This document shows, piece after piece, positions 7,939 through 15,856 of a stretch of DNA of 64,000 nt (position 1 is its first letter; every line of letters starts with the position of its first letter). The position numbers and the translations under genes were made by a program. The DNA is from Rhizobium sp. BK316 (lineage in GTDB: Bacteria; Pseudomonadota; Alphaproteobacteria; Rhizobiales; Rhizobiaceae): the NCBI RefSeq assembly GCF_014193695.1, contig NZ_JACHZR010000002.1, positions 62,001-126,000 on the forward strand, given 5' to 3'. The notes below the pieces were generated by a model, which was not told the origin of the DNA, searched no databases, and saw only the letters and a program-made list of their open reading frames with translations.

Positions 7939-8931
7939 ATGACAAAATTCGATGTTCTGACAGTCGGCAACGCAATCGTCGACATCATCGCCCGTTGCGA
8001 CGACCAGTTCCTCATTGACAACAAGATCACCAAGGCGGCGATGAACCTCATCGATGCCGACCGTGCCGAACTGCTCTATTCCCGCATGGGGCCGGCGCTT
8101 GAAGCGTCCGGCGGCAGCGCCGGCAATACGGCCGCCGGCGTTGCAAGCCTCGGCGGCAAGGCCGCCTATTTCGGCAAGGTCGCGGAAGACCAGCTCGGCG
8201 AGATCTTCGCGCATGATATCCGTGCCCAGGGCGTCCATTACCGGACTAGGGCCAAGGGCACGTTTCCCCCGACTGCGCGTTCGATGATCTTCGTCACCGA
8301 TGACGGCGAACGCTCGATGAACACCTATCTCGGCGCCTGCGTCGAACTCGGGCCTGAAGATGTCGAAGCAGATGTCGTGGCCGATGCCAAGGTGACCTAT
8401 TTCGAAGGTTATCTTTGGGATCCGCCGCGCGCCAAGGAGGCGATCCTTGATTGCGCCCGCATCGCCCATGAGAACGGCCGCGAAATGTCGATGACGCTCT
8501 CCGACAGCTTCTGCGTCGACCGTTATCGCGGTGAGTTCCTGGATCTCATGCGGTCCGGCAAAATCGACATCGTCTTCGCCAATCGCCAGGAAGTGCTGTC
8601 GCTTTACGAGACCGACGATTTCGAAGAAGCGCTGAACAAGATCGCCAAGGATTGCAGGATCGCCGCCGTGACTATGAGCGAGAACGGTGCCGTGATCCTG
8701 AAGGGCAACGAGCGCCATTACGTCGATGCAATCAAGATCAACGAAGTCGTCGATACGACCGGCGCCGGCGACCTCTTCGCCTCAGGTTTCCTCTACGGCT
8801 ATACCCAGGGCCGCACGCTGGAAGATTGCGGCAAGCTCGGCTGCCTTGCCGCCGGCATCGTAATCCAGCAAATCGGCCCGCGGCCGATGAAGTCGCTGTC
8901 CGAAGCCGCAAAGGAGGCAGGCCTTATTTAA
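7939..8931 (+). CDS. PfkB family kinase, probable adenosine kinase
   Basis: Transfers phosphate from ATP to a ribonucleoside or sugar, probably adenosine to AMP in purine salvage. The 330-residue protein shows the N-terminal GNAIVDIIA, the GGSAGNTAAGVASLGG substrate loop (PfkB signature 1) and the C-terminal DTTGAGDLFASGF (signature 2, anion hole and catalytic Asp). Adenosine kinase is the closest rhizobial subfamily by overall pattern; ribokinase or fructokinase activity cannot be excluded. Start ATG 7939 gives MTKFDVLTVG. Its last eight bases overlap the convergent SH3 gene. Confidence 0.9.
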   Translation: MTKFDVLTVGNAIVDIIARCDDQFLIDNKITKAAMNLIDADRAELLYSRMGPALEASGGSAGNTAAGVASLGGKAAYFGKVAEDQLGEIFAHDIRAQGVHYRTRAKGTFPPTARSMIFVTDDGERSMNTYLGACVELGPEDVEADVVADAKVTYFEGYLWDPPRAKEAILDCARIAHENGREMSMTLSDSFCVDRYRGEFLDLMRSGKIDIVFANRQEVLSLYETDDFEEALNKIAKDCRIAAVTMSENGAVILKGNERHYVDAIKINEVVDTTGAGDLFASGFLYGYTQGRTLEDCGKLGCLAAGIVIQQIGPRPMKSLSEAAKEAGLI

Positions 8932-9466
8932 AGGCCTCGCCCGGATAGGCACCCCAGATTTCCGACTGCGCCACCCAGCCCTCGGCGCCGTCGGTCTTTG
9001 CGAAGCACCACTCTCCGCTGCATTCACCGATCGTGATCATCACGCCGGGTTCCAACTTGGCGACGATGCTGGAAGAAGGCTGTGCTTCACGGCGGAGGTT
9101 GACATAGACGCTCTTGCCCTTGCCCTTCATCCACGGCGCGGCGATAGCGGCGCGCTGGCCTGACAGCAGCGACTGATTGACCCAGCCCTCGGTTCCGTCC
9201 GCATCGCGGATGCGGCGCCAGTTGTCATATTCCTGAATGATTTCGACCGGCAATCCCGACTTCAGATAGAGCCAGGAAACGGCGTAATCCGTTCCCGGTC
9301 CGATGCGCAGATTGACGCGCTTGGACTTCAGCGTCACGAAACGCGGCAGCGGCAGGCCGCTCGGCCCCTTGGCCGCCGCCTGGGCTTGCGCAAATTCAAC
9401 TGTGCCTGCCGATACGGCAAAGGCAACCGCCAGGGCGAGGCAGGACTTTAAAACAGTGCGACGCAT
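8924..9466 (-). CDS. Secreted SH3b domain protein
   Basis: A 180-residue exported protein: a cleavable signal peptide (about 1-29, ending AQAQA) followed by two bacterial SH3 repeats, one at about 45-100 (NLRIGPGTDYAVSWLY) and one at about 118-175 (NLRREAQPSSSIVAKL). Such domains usually bind peptidoglycan. Both have the NLR start and a GWV core. No enzymatic domain is visible. Start ATG 9466 is at the signal peptide; a longer open frame upstream is antisense to the dehydrogenase gene and should be ignored. Confidence 0.9.
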   Translation of the reverse strand: MRRTVLKSCLALAVAFAVSAGTVEFAQAQAAAKGPSGLPLPRFVTLKSKRVNLRIGPGTDYAVSWLYLKSGLPVEIIQEYDNWRRIRDADGTEGWVNQSLLSGQRAAIAAPWMKGKGKSVYVNLRREAQPSSSIVAKLEPGVMITIGECSGEWCFAKTDGAEGWVAQSEIWGAYPGEAFK

Positions 9467-9643
9467 GGAAGCTTCCGTTGGCTCGAATTCGAAGCAGGTC
9501 CTGCCTGCTCGCTTTCCGGGATTCCCCGGTCGCCTCGCGAGTTTTGTTTGTCTTCGCGTGCGGGTCTGGTAGAAAATGCCCGTAATGGGGAAATGATCGT
9601 CCAACTTGGTTAAAGACCTCTGAACAAGGCACCGCAAGCTGCT

Positions 9644-10645
9644 ATGACAACGAAGAAAAAACCGAAGGTCTACATAACCCGAAAGCTGCCTGATGTCGTC
9701 GAAACCCGTATGCGCGAGCTTTTCGATGCCGAGTTGAATATCGACGACACGCCGCGATCCGCCCTTGAGCTTGCCGAAGCCGTCAAGAGCTGCGACGTGC
9801 TCGTGCCGACCGTAACGGACCGGATCGACGCAGCACTCATCGAACATGCCGGACCGCAGTTGAAGCTGATCGCCAGCTTTTCGAACGGCACCGATCATAT
9901 CGATGTGGAGGCGGCGGCGCGTAAAGGCATCACCGTCACCAACACGCCGAATGTGCTGACCGAGGACACCGCCGACATGGCCATGGCGCTGATCCTTGCC
10001 GTACCGCGCCGGATTGGCGAGGGTGCACGCGTGCTGACTGACAGGCCCGGCGAATGGGCCGGCTGGTCGCCAACCTGGATGCTCGGCCGTCGCATGCATG
10101 GAAAGCGCATCGGCATCGTCGGCATGGGCCGTATCGGCACGGCTGTTGCGCGACGCGCCAAGGCCTTCGGCCTGTCGATCCATTATCACAACCGCAAGCG
10201 CGTCAATCCGGCAACCGAGGACGAATTGGAGGCGACCTACTGGGAAAGCCTCGATCAGATGCTCGCCCGCGTCGATATCGTCTCGGTCAATTGCCCCTCG
10301 ACACCGGCGACCTTCCATCTGCTCTCGGCACGACGCCTGGCGTTGCTGCAGCCGACGGCCTATCTCGTCAACACCGCCCGCGGTGACGTGATCGACGAGG
10401 CGGCTCTCATCAAATGCCTGCGAGAAGGAAAGCTCGCCGGCGCCGGCCTCGATGTTTTCGAAAACGAACCGATGGTCAATCCGAAGCTGGTGAAGCTCGC
10501 CAACGAGGGCAAGGTCGTGCTGTTGCCGCATATGAGTTCGGCGACGATCGAGGGACGTGCGGAGATGGGCGACAAGGTCATCATCAACATCCGCGCTTTC
10601 ATGGACGGTCACCGGCCGCCGAACCGGGTGTTGCCCGGACGGTGA
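9644..10645 (+). CDS. D-2-hydroxyacid dehydrogenase (glyoxylate/hydroxypyruvate reductase type)
   Basis: NAD(P)H-dependent reductase of 333 residues. The Rossmann motif GIVGMGRIGTAVARR lies near residue 155, the catalytic Arg is in NTARGD (about 246), the Glu in ENEP (about 275) and the His in LLPHMSSAT (about 294). This catalytic set fits GrhA/D-glycerate dehydrogenase enzymes that reduce glyoxylate or hydroxypyruvate. Another, more distant member of the same superfamily is at 59194-60153. A RIME-like repeat follows the stop. Confidence 0.93.
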   Translation: MTTKKKPKVYITRKLPDVVETRMRELFDAELNIDDTPRSALELAEAVKSCDVLVPTVTDRIDAALIEHAGPQLKLIASFSNGTDHIDVEAAARKGITVTNTPNVLTEDTADMAMALILAVPRRIGEGARVLTDRPGEWAGWSPTWMLGRRMHGKRIGIVGMGRIGTAVARRAKAFGLSIHYHNRKRVNPATEDELEATYWESLDQMLARVDIVSVNCPSTPATFHLLSARRLALLQPTAYLVNTARGDVIDEAALIKCLREGKLAGAGLDVFENEPMVNPKLVKLANEGKVVLLPHMSSATIEGRAEMGDKVIINIRAFMDGHRPPNRVLPGR

Positions 10646-10649
10646 GGGC

Positions 10650-10752
10650 TACAGCGCCGCGCGTCTTTTAAGACGCGCAAAGGACGCTGTAACACTTTGA
10701 GTTTCTGCATAATTTTGCCCTTAAATCGATTCCGATTTAAGGAATTATGCAG
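10650..10752. repeat. RIME-like palindromic intergenic element, copy 1
   Basis: Two palindromes in tandem: GCGCGTC/GACGCGC inside ACAGCG/CGCTGT (10651-10690), then a long stem CTGCATAATT/GGAATTATGCAG that encloses AAATCG-ATTC-CGATTT (10705-10752). The layout and the shared core AATCGATTCCGATT match copy 2 at 14531-14633. About 103 bases and two large palindromes fit Rhizobium-specific intergenic mosaic elements (RIME). It separates two convergent genes. Confidence 0.82.
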
Positions 10753-10765
10753 AGGCCTCCCATCC

Positions 10766-11239
10766 TTAGCCGGCAAGCGCTTTCCGCATCTCGATAAATG
10801 TCGCACGCACAAAGCCCGGATGGGACTTCTCTGCGGTCTTGGCAAAGCCCCAGGCGGCGAAAGTCGAGTGATTGCTGACGAGTTCTATCCGCGTCTCGAG
10901 CCTTAATGCCGGAAGGCCGAGATCGCACGCCGTCTTCTCGGCGATATCAAGCAGGCGACGGCCGATGCCTTTGCCTTGTGCCGATGGCAGAACCGCAAGC
11001 TTTCCGACATAGAGACAGTCCGTCTCCGGACGCAGGAAAATGCATCCGGCGAGCCGTCCGTCATTCTCCACGGCATAGGCGATTTCTGCCTTTGCTTTTT
11101 CCGCGAGCGATTCCACCGTCAGGCGGATTGCGGACGAGGGCGGATCGATGCGGCCTTCCATATAGGCGAAAGATGCGAGAACGAGATCGAGCAACTCGCT
11201 CCAGCGGGCAAAGCTCTCATCGATGCGGAAAGGCGTCAT
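10766..11239 (-). CDS. GNAT family N-acetyltransferase
   Basis: A 157-residue single-domain acyltransferase. Acetyl-CoA motif A reads VLPSAQGKGIGRRLLD (about 95-110), and the preceding strand LYVGKLAV is typical. Substrate unknown. Its start overlaps the moeB stop by four bases (ATGA), so it is the third gene of a recF-moeB-GNAT operon. The final strand ends with RATFIEMRKALAG. Confidence 0.9.
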   Translation of the reverse strand: MTPFRIDESFARWSELLDLVLASFAYMEGRIDPPSSAIRLTVESLAEKAKAEIAYAVENDGRLAGCIFLRPETDCLYVGKLAVLPSAQGKGIGRRLLDIAEKTACDLGLPALRLETRIELVSNHSTFAAWGFAKTAEKSHPGFVRATFIEMRKALAG

Positions 11240-12060
11240 GCAGTCTTGCTCTGCTTCGCGCGCCGACGCTTGTAGCGGATCGTATCGAAACGGGCCGATA
11301 GCGCATCATAGAGCAGCAGCCGGCCGATCAGCGGTTCGCCGGCACCGGTAATGAGCTTGATCGCCTCCATGGCCATCAGCGTGCCGATCACGCCCGTCAG
11401 TGCGCCGATGATCCCGGCTTCCGCGCAGGCGGGGATCAGTCCGGCCGGCGGCGCCTCCGGAAAGAGATCGCGATAGCCGGGATTGGCCGTGCCGTCTTCG
11501 GTAGTCTCATAGGGTTTCAGTACGGTCAGCGATCCGTCGAAGCGGCCGACGGCACCGGTGACGAGCGGGATGTGCGCTTCCTCGGCTGCATCGGCAGCCG
11601 CATAACGCGTGTCGAAATTATCGGAGCCGTCGATCAAGAGATCGAAGCCCGAAAGGTGTCGGCGCGCAGCGTCTGCCGAAAAGCGCTCGGTGAACCGGAT
11701 GACCTTGATATGCGGGTTCAGTCGCGTAATCGCTTGCGCTGCGCTCTCCGTCTTCAGCTCGCCGATCGTGCCGGAATCGTGGACAACCTGCCGCTGCAGA
11801 TTGGAGAGCGAAACGCGGTCGTCATCGGCAATGCCGAGCGTGCCGACGCCTGCGGCGGCCAGATATTGCAGGATCGGCGCACCAAGCCCTCCGGCGCCGA
11901 TCACCAGCACGCGCGCGGCCTTCAGCTTCTGCTGACCCGCGCCACCGATTTCCGGCAGCAGGATATGACGATGATAACGCGCAATTTCGTCCGGGCTCAG
12001 AGGTTCCATGGGTCTGATGCTATCACGCCCCGAACCGGCAGGAGAAGCACTATCGCTCAT
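11236..12060 (-). CDS. moeB: MoeB/ThiF/HesA family adenylyltransferase
   Basis: E1-like enzyme that adenylates the C-terminal Gly of a sulphur carrier (MoaD for molybdopterin, or ThiS). The 274-residue protein has the nucleotide site GAGGLGAPILQYLAAAG (about 55-71) and the invariant DGSDNFDTRY (about 143). The candidate catalytic Cys in IPACAEAG is kept. Both zinc Cys pairs of Escherichia coli MoeB are gone: the CxxC before LFPE reads GYRD, and the C-terminal CxxC is absent from the tail RYKRRRAKQSKTA. MoeB versus ThiF cannot be separated by sequence alone. Overlaps recF and the GNAT gene by four bases each. Confidence 0.87.
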   Translation of the reverse strand: MSDSASPAGSGRDSIRPMEPLSPDEIARYHRHILLPEIGGAGQQKLKAARVLVIGAGGLGAPILQYLAAAGVGTLGIADDDRVSLSNLQRQVVHDSGTIGELKTESAAQAITRLNPHIKVIRFTERFSADAARRHLSGFDLLIDGSDNFDTRYAAADAAEEAHIPLVTGAVGRFDGSLTVLKPYETTEDGTANPGYRDLFPEAPPAGLIPACAEAGIIGALTGVIGTLMAMEAIKLITGAGEPLIGRLLLYDALSARFDTIRYKRRRAKQSKTA

Positions 12061-13181
12061 TCGAAAACCCTTCCGTCGGCAACCGTGAAAAACTGCGCCC
12101 GCTCGCCAAGTGCCGCAAACATCTGATGGTCCGTTCCGGTCATGAAGGCTTGGCCCCCAAGCCCGTCTATGAGGTCGAACAGTGCAGCACGACGCCCCTC
12201 GTCGAGATGGGCGGCGATCTCGTCCAGGAGCAGAACCGGCGCATGGCCCGTGAGATTGCCGACGAGCCGCGCATGGGCAAGCACGAGGCCAACCAGCAGG
12301 GCCTTTTGCTCACCGGTCGAGCAGCGCGCTGCTTCCATCTGCTTCTCGCGATGATGCACGATGAGATCGGCGCGATGCGGCCCCTCCAGGGTGCGTCCGG
12401 CGCCGGCATCGCGATAACGGTTGGCGGCGAGTGTCGCCGCATATTCGTCTTCCAGATCGACCGAAGGCCTGGAGAACTGGCCGTCCATGAAGCCCGAGAG
12501 CTGCAGCGATGCCGATGGGAAGGGGGAGGTCTCGCGGCTTTCTTCGATCAGCCGCGTCAGCAGGCCGAGCATCTCCTGCCGGGCGAGCGCCATGGCGATG
12601 CCGAGGCTTGCCATCTGCTCCTCGATACCGGAAAGCCAGGACGGATCGAAACGGCCTTCGTCGAGCAACCTGTTGCGGCTGCGCATGGCGCGTTCGAAAT
12701 CGCTGGCCCGCCTGCCATGTTCAGGGTCGAGGGACAGCACCAGCCGGTCGAGGAACCGCCGGCGTTCGGACGAGCCGCCGGTAAAGAGCCCATCCATGGC
12801 CGGAGTGAGCCAGAGTACGCGCAAATGGTCCGTCAACTCGTCGACCGTTTTCGCGGTCGTTCCATTGATGCGCAGCCGGCGCGTGGTCGTCTCGTCGCTG
12901 GCATCGATCCCGGTGCCGATCTCGACATCGCCTTCCATGCCATCGAGTTCGACAAAGATAGAAAACCCACCCGTCGCATGCACGCGGGTGATGTCGCCAT
13001 AGGCGGCGCGGCGCAGCCCGCGTCCGGGCGAGAGGAAGGAGACAGCCTCCATGAGGTTGGTCTTGCCGGCGCCGTTGTCACCGGTCAGCACCACATGCCG
13101 CCCGTCGAACGAAAGCGAGGCCGATGCGTAATTGCGAAAATCGGTCAGCTTCAGGCGGGAAAGGGAAACCTTGTGCGGCAT
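12057..13181 (-). CDS. recF: DNA replication/repair ATPase RecF
   Basis: SMC-like ATPase that with RecO and RecR loads RecA at single-strand gaps. The 374-residue protein has Walker A GDNGAGKTNL (about 34-43), the ABC-type signature STGEQKALL (about 292) and Walker B LLLDEIAAHLD (about 325). Length is as expected. In many bacteria recF follows dnaN; here it heads an operon with moeB and a GNAT gene instead. Confidence 0.97.
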   Translation of the reverse strand: MPHKVSLSRLKLTDFRNYASASLSFDGRHVVLTGDNGAGKTNLMEAVSFLSPGRGLRRAAYGDITRVHATGGFSIFVELDGMEGDVEIGTGIDASDETTTRRLRINGTTAKTVDELTDHLRVLWLTPAMDGLFTGGSSERRRFLDRLVLSLDPEHGRRASDFERAMRSRNRLLDEGRFDPSWLSGIEEQMASLGIAMALARQEMLGLLTRLIEESRETSPFPSASLQLSGFMDGQFSRPSVDLEDEYAATLAANRYRDAGAGRTLEGPHRADLIVHHREKQMEAARCSTGEQKALLVGLVLAHARLVGNLTGHAPVLLLDEIAAHLDEGRRAALFDLIDGLGGQAFMTGTDHQMFAALGERAQFFTVADGRVFE

Positions 13182-13257
13182 CGGATATCCGGAATCATTA
13201 GGGCTGACAGCTAAGCCGAAGCCATCAGGATATCAAGGCTGAGAGCTGCTTATGTCT

Positions 13258-13458
13258 CTAATGCCTACGAGGGACGGGAGCCTCAAGCTGCGCTTCGGCC
13301 TCCGCAATCGCCTTTTCGATCCAGTGGAGAAGATCCGGTCGGTCTTCGATCGAGCCGCGCAAGGATTTCAACGAGTCGAGGATCATCGTCAGCCTCTGGC
13401 GGCGCATATCGATGACGATACTGTCGGCATCAGATTTCCCGGTGGGAGCGGATGTCAT
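13258..13458 (-). CDS. Hypothetical small protein, 66 residues
   Basis: Unrecognised. The sequence is mostly helical and charged, with a probable amphipathic helix RRQRLTMILDSLKSLRGS followed by EKAIAEAEAQLEAP. It ends 76 bases before the recF start, on the same strand. The ribosome site is poor. Codon use resembles neighbouring genes, so I regard it as possibly real. Confidence 0.45.
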   Translation of the reverse strand: MTSAPTGKSDADSIVIDMRRQRLTMILDSLKSLRGSIEDRPDLLHWIEKAIAEAEAQLEAPVPRRH

Positions 13459-13733
13459 CGCAGTATTCGAAGCCTCTTGTCGGACGCGTTATAGGGGGTC
13501 GGCGCGACTAACTATCGCCGCATGCAATGAAGTCAACTAAAGGGTGTTCAATTTTTTGCGATATCGCCATTAAGGGATCAAATGAGGAATTAAGGTTGTA
13601 TAATTTTCAAGGAGACAACTCTTTAGGCGGTATAATGCCCAAAAAAAGTCGGTTGAAATTTGCAACTTCCGGGTTGAGATATTCAGCTGACGCTATATGG
13701 TAAATAAAGGGTTTATCGGGAGAGAATGCTGCA

Positions 13734-14099
13734 GTGCCAGATCCGGTTGATATCATTGTCGGTCGCAACGTGAGACAACTTCGCGCTCGCCGACGTGTTT
13801 CTCAACTGGAACTCGGTGAAGCGTTAGGTCTTACATTCCAGCAGATTCAGAAATACGAGAAGGGGACGAACCGCGTCTCTGCCAGCAAACTGCATCAGAT
13901 AGCGGTCTTCCTTGGAGTGGATATTTCCGAGCTTTTCGAAGGTACCGGCATTTCCCAGTTCACCAATCGTGTTGAGCTGAGCCCCGAGGCTTATGAGCTG
14001 GCGGTCAGCTATGACAGGTTGAGTTCGTCTGCGGGCAAGCAGGCGGTCAAGACGATCCTCAATCTCATGAGCGGTCAGGCGACCGAAAACGCCGCCTGA
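13734..14099 (+). CDS. XRE family HTH regulator (PraR/PhrR-like)
   Basis: A 121-residue DNA-binding protein with one HTH_3 domain at about 8-65 (LGEALGLTFQQIQKYEKGTN is the helix-turn-helix) and a short C-terminal helix. The phrase TFQQIQKYEKGTNRV is typical of alphaproteobacterial PraR/PhrR regulators, which act on quorum sensing, attachment or acid response in rhizobia; this gene looks like a paralogue, so the role is not assigned. It starts at GTG 13734, nine bases after GGGAGAG. The 275 bases upstream are AT-rich with no gene. Confidence 0.88.
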   Translation: MPDPVDIIVGRNVRQLRARRRVSQLELGEALGLTFQQIQKYEKGTNRVSASKLHQIAVFLGVDISELFEGTGISQFTNRVELSPEAYELAVSYDRLSSSAGKQAVKTILNLMSGQATENAA

Positions 14100-14131
14100 A
14101 GCGTTCCAAGCATCCTTGAAACTATCGAGAT

Positions 14132-14338
14132 TCAGTGAAGCTCGCGCTCGTGCAGCGCAACGAGCAGGGCATCCTGTGTCTGATGGCCGGCATGATAGAG
14201 GTCGATCGCGATGCTGGCGATCGAAAGGCCCTGCTGGCTGCGGAGCTTGATGTTGCGTTCGGCGCACCACGTATAGAGCGCACCTGCCAGCGCATCGACA
14301 TCTTCGGACAGGCAGTTGGAAAAGTTCGTTGCCGACAT
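14132..14338 (-). CDS. Hypothetical small protein, 68 residues
   Basis: Unrecognised, but convincing as a gene: ATG 14338 (MSATNFSNCL) has AGAGGG upstream and the sequence reads like a folded helical domain (LAGALYTWCAERNIKLRS, then IASIAIDLYHAGHQTQDALL). Two cysteines. It is convergent with the XRE regulator, 32 bases apart. Function unknown. Confidence 0.62.
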   Translation of the reverse strand: MSATNFSNCLSEDVDALAGALYTWCAERNIKLRSQQGLSIASIAIDLYHAGHQTQDALLVALHERELH

Positions 14339-14492
14339 GGATATACCCTCTGTTAGTCCCGGACTGCGGGCCAAAGACAGTATGGATTTCAGGAACTTGC
14401 AAGCATCATCCGGTCTCTGCGTTAACACAAAACGTCTGCGTGTCGACCTGCGTCCCGGCCTGATACACGTGTCCCGGATTGGGGCGCGCACG

Positions 14493-14523
14493 AAAAAAGC
14501 CGGAGGCGGAACCTCCGGCTTTT
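14493..14523. terminator. Bidirectional terminator downstream of dnaJ
   Basis: A 12-bp stem AAAAGCCGGAGG (14495-14506) and its complement (14512-14523) around CGGAA. The minus-strand T6 tract suits the dnaK-dnaJ transcript; the RIME copy lies between dnaJ and this terminator. Confidence 0.85.
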
Positions 14524-14530
14524 GTAACCT

Positions 14531-14633
14531 TAGAGCGCCGTGCGTCCGTTCGGACGCACAAAGGACGCTCTAACTCTTTGAATCTACAGCATCGGCCCGA
14601 AAATCGATTCCGATTTTCGGGCCGATGCTGTAG
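14531..14633. repeat. RIME-like palindromic intergenic element, copy 2
   Basis: Palindrome 1 is AGAGCG...CGCTCT with TGCGTCC/GGACGCA inside (14532-14571). Palindrome 2 has perfect 23-base arms at 14584-14606 and 14611-14633 separated by ATTC. The spacer GGACGCTnTAACnCTTTGA is shared with copy 1. It lies 11 bases after the dnaJ stop and may protect the transcript's 3' end. Confidence 0.87.
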
Positions 14634-14644
14634 AGATATCGAGA

Positions 14645-15775
14645 TCAGCCCTCGAAGAATTCCTTCATCCGGGCAAAGAAGCCCGTCGATTCCGGATTGT
14701 TCTCCTTGGAGGAGAGCTGTTCGAATTCCTGCAGAAGCTCGCGCTGGCGCTTGGAAAGCTTCTGCGGCGTCTCGATCTGGATCTGGATGTAGAGATCACC
14801 GGTCTGGCTGGAACGCAGCACCGGCATGCCCTTGCTCTTCAGGCGGAACTGTTTGCCGGCCTGCGTACCCTCGGGAACGGTGACGCGCGACTTGGTGCCG
14901 TCGAGCGTTGCCACATCGAAGGTGCCGCCGAGCGCTGCCGTCGTCATGGAGATCGGCACGGCGCAATAGAGATCGGCTCCGTCGCGCTGATAGAACTCAT
15001 GCGGCTTCACCGACAGGAAGATATAGAGATCGCCCGCCGGGCCGCCGCGCATGCCGGCTTCGCCTTCGCCCTGCAGGCGAATGCGGGTGCCGTCCTCAAT
15101 GCCAGCAGGGATGTTGACCGAAAGCGAACGCTCTTCGGTCACACGGCCCTGGCCGTGGCACTTCGGGCACGGATCGGGAATGATCTGACCGCGACCATGG
15201 CAAGTCGGGCAGGTACGTTCGATCGAAAAGAACCCCTGTGCTGCGCGCACGCGGCCCGAGCCCTGGCAGGTGCCGCAGGTCTTCGGCTGCGTGCCGGGCT
15301 TCGCGCCGGAGCCGGAACAGACGTCGCAGGTAATCGACGTCGGAACGCGGATCTGCGCCGTCTTGCCGGAGTAAGCCTCTTCCAGCGAGATTTCCATGTT
15401 GTAGCGAAGGTCGGCGCCGCGTTCGCGGCCGCCCGAAGAGCGTTGCCGTCCACGGCCGCCGCCCATCATCTCGCCGAAAATATCCTCGAAGATGTCGGAG
15501 AAACCGCCACCGGCAAATCCGCCGCCGCCGGGACCACCCATGCCGCCATGCTCGAAGGCCGCATGGCCGTAACGGTCGTAGGCCGCGCGCTTCTGCGGGT
15601 CCTTCAGCGTTTCGTAGGCTTCGTTGATTTCCTTGAACTTGCGTTCGGCATCTTTGTCATCCGGGTTCTTGTCCGGATGGTATTTCATTGCCAGCTTGCG
15701 GAAGGCGCTCTTCAGCTCTTTTTCATCCGCCGTCTTGGCTACACCCAGAGTTTCGTAGAAGTCCGCTTTTGCCAA
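14645..15775 (-). CDS. dnaJ: Chaperone protein DnaJ
   Basis: Hsp40 co-chaperone that stimulates the DnaK ATPase. J domain with YHPDKN (HPD, about 33-38), a Gly/Phe-rich region ([13 protein letters not shown]), four zinc motifs ([32 protein letters not shown]) and C-terminal substrate domains. TTG 15775 gives [12 protein letters not shown] and 376 residues, exactly the usual beginning and length, with GGGG six bases upstream. ATG 15808 is in frame and would add 11 residues. It follows dnaK by about 80 bases. Confidence 0.96.
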   Translation of the reverse strand: MAKADFYETLGVAKTADEKELKSAFRKLAMKYHPDKNPDDKDAERKFKEINEAYETLKDPQKRAAYDRYGHAAFEHGGMGGPGGGGFAGGGFSDIFEDIFGEMMGGGRGRQRSSGGRERGADLRYNMEISLEEAYSGKTAQIRVPTSITCDVCSGSGAKPGTQPKTCGTCQGSGRVRAAQGFFSIERTCPTCHGRGQIIPDPCPKCHGQGRVTEERSLSVNIPAGIEDGTRIRLQGEGEAGMRGGPAGDLYIFLSVKPHEFYQRDGADLYCAVPISMTTAALGGTFDVATLDGTKSRVTVPEGTQAGKQFRLKSKGMPVLRSSQTGDLYIQIQIETPQKLSKRQRELLQEFEQLSSKENNPESTGFFARMKEFFEG

Positions 15776-15856
15776 TTTAAGCCCCGGAAATGGATTTCCG
15801 GCTGCCATGGTGAGCAGCCGGATGTCTATCGTCTAGCGAAAGCCGCCAGCCCACGA

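Noticed and set aside
8924..10612. A 562-codon minus-strand frame
   Set aside because: Its first two thirds are antisense to the D-2-hydroxyacid dehydrogenase; only the last 180 codons, from ATG 9466, encode the real SH3 protein.
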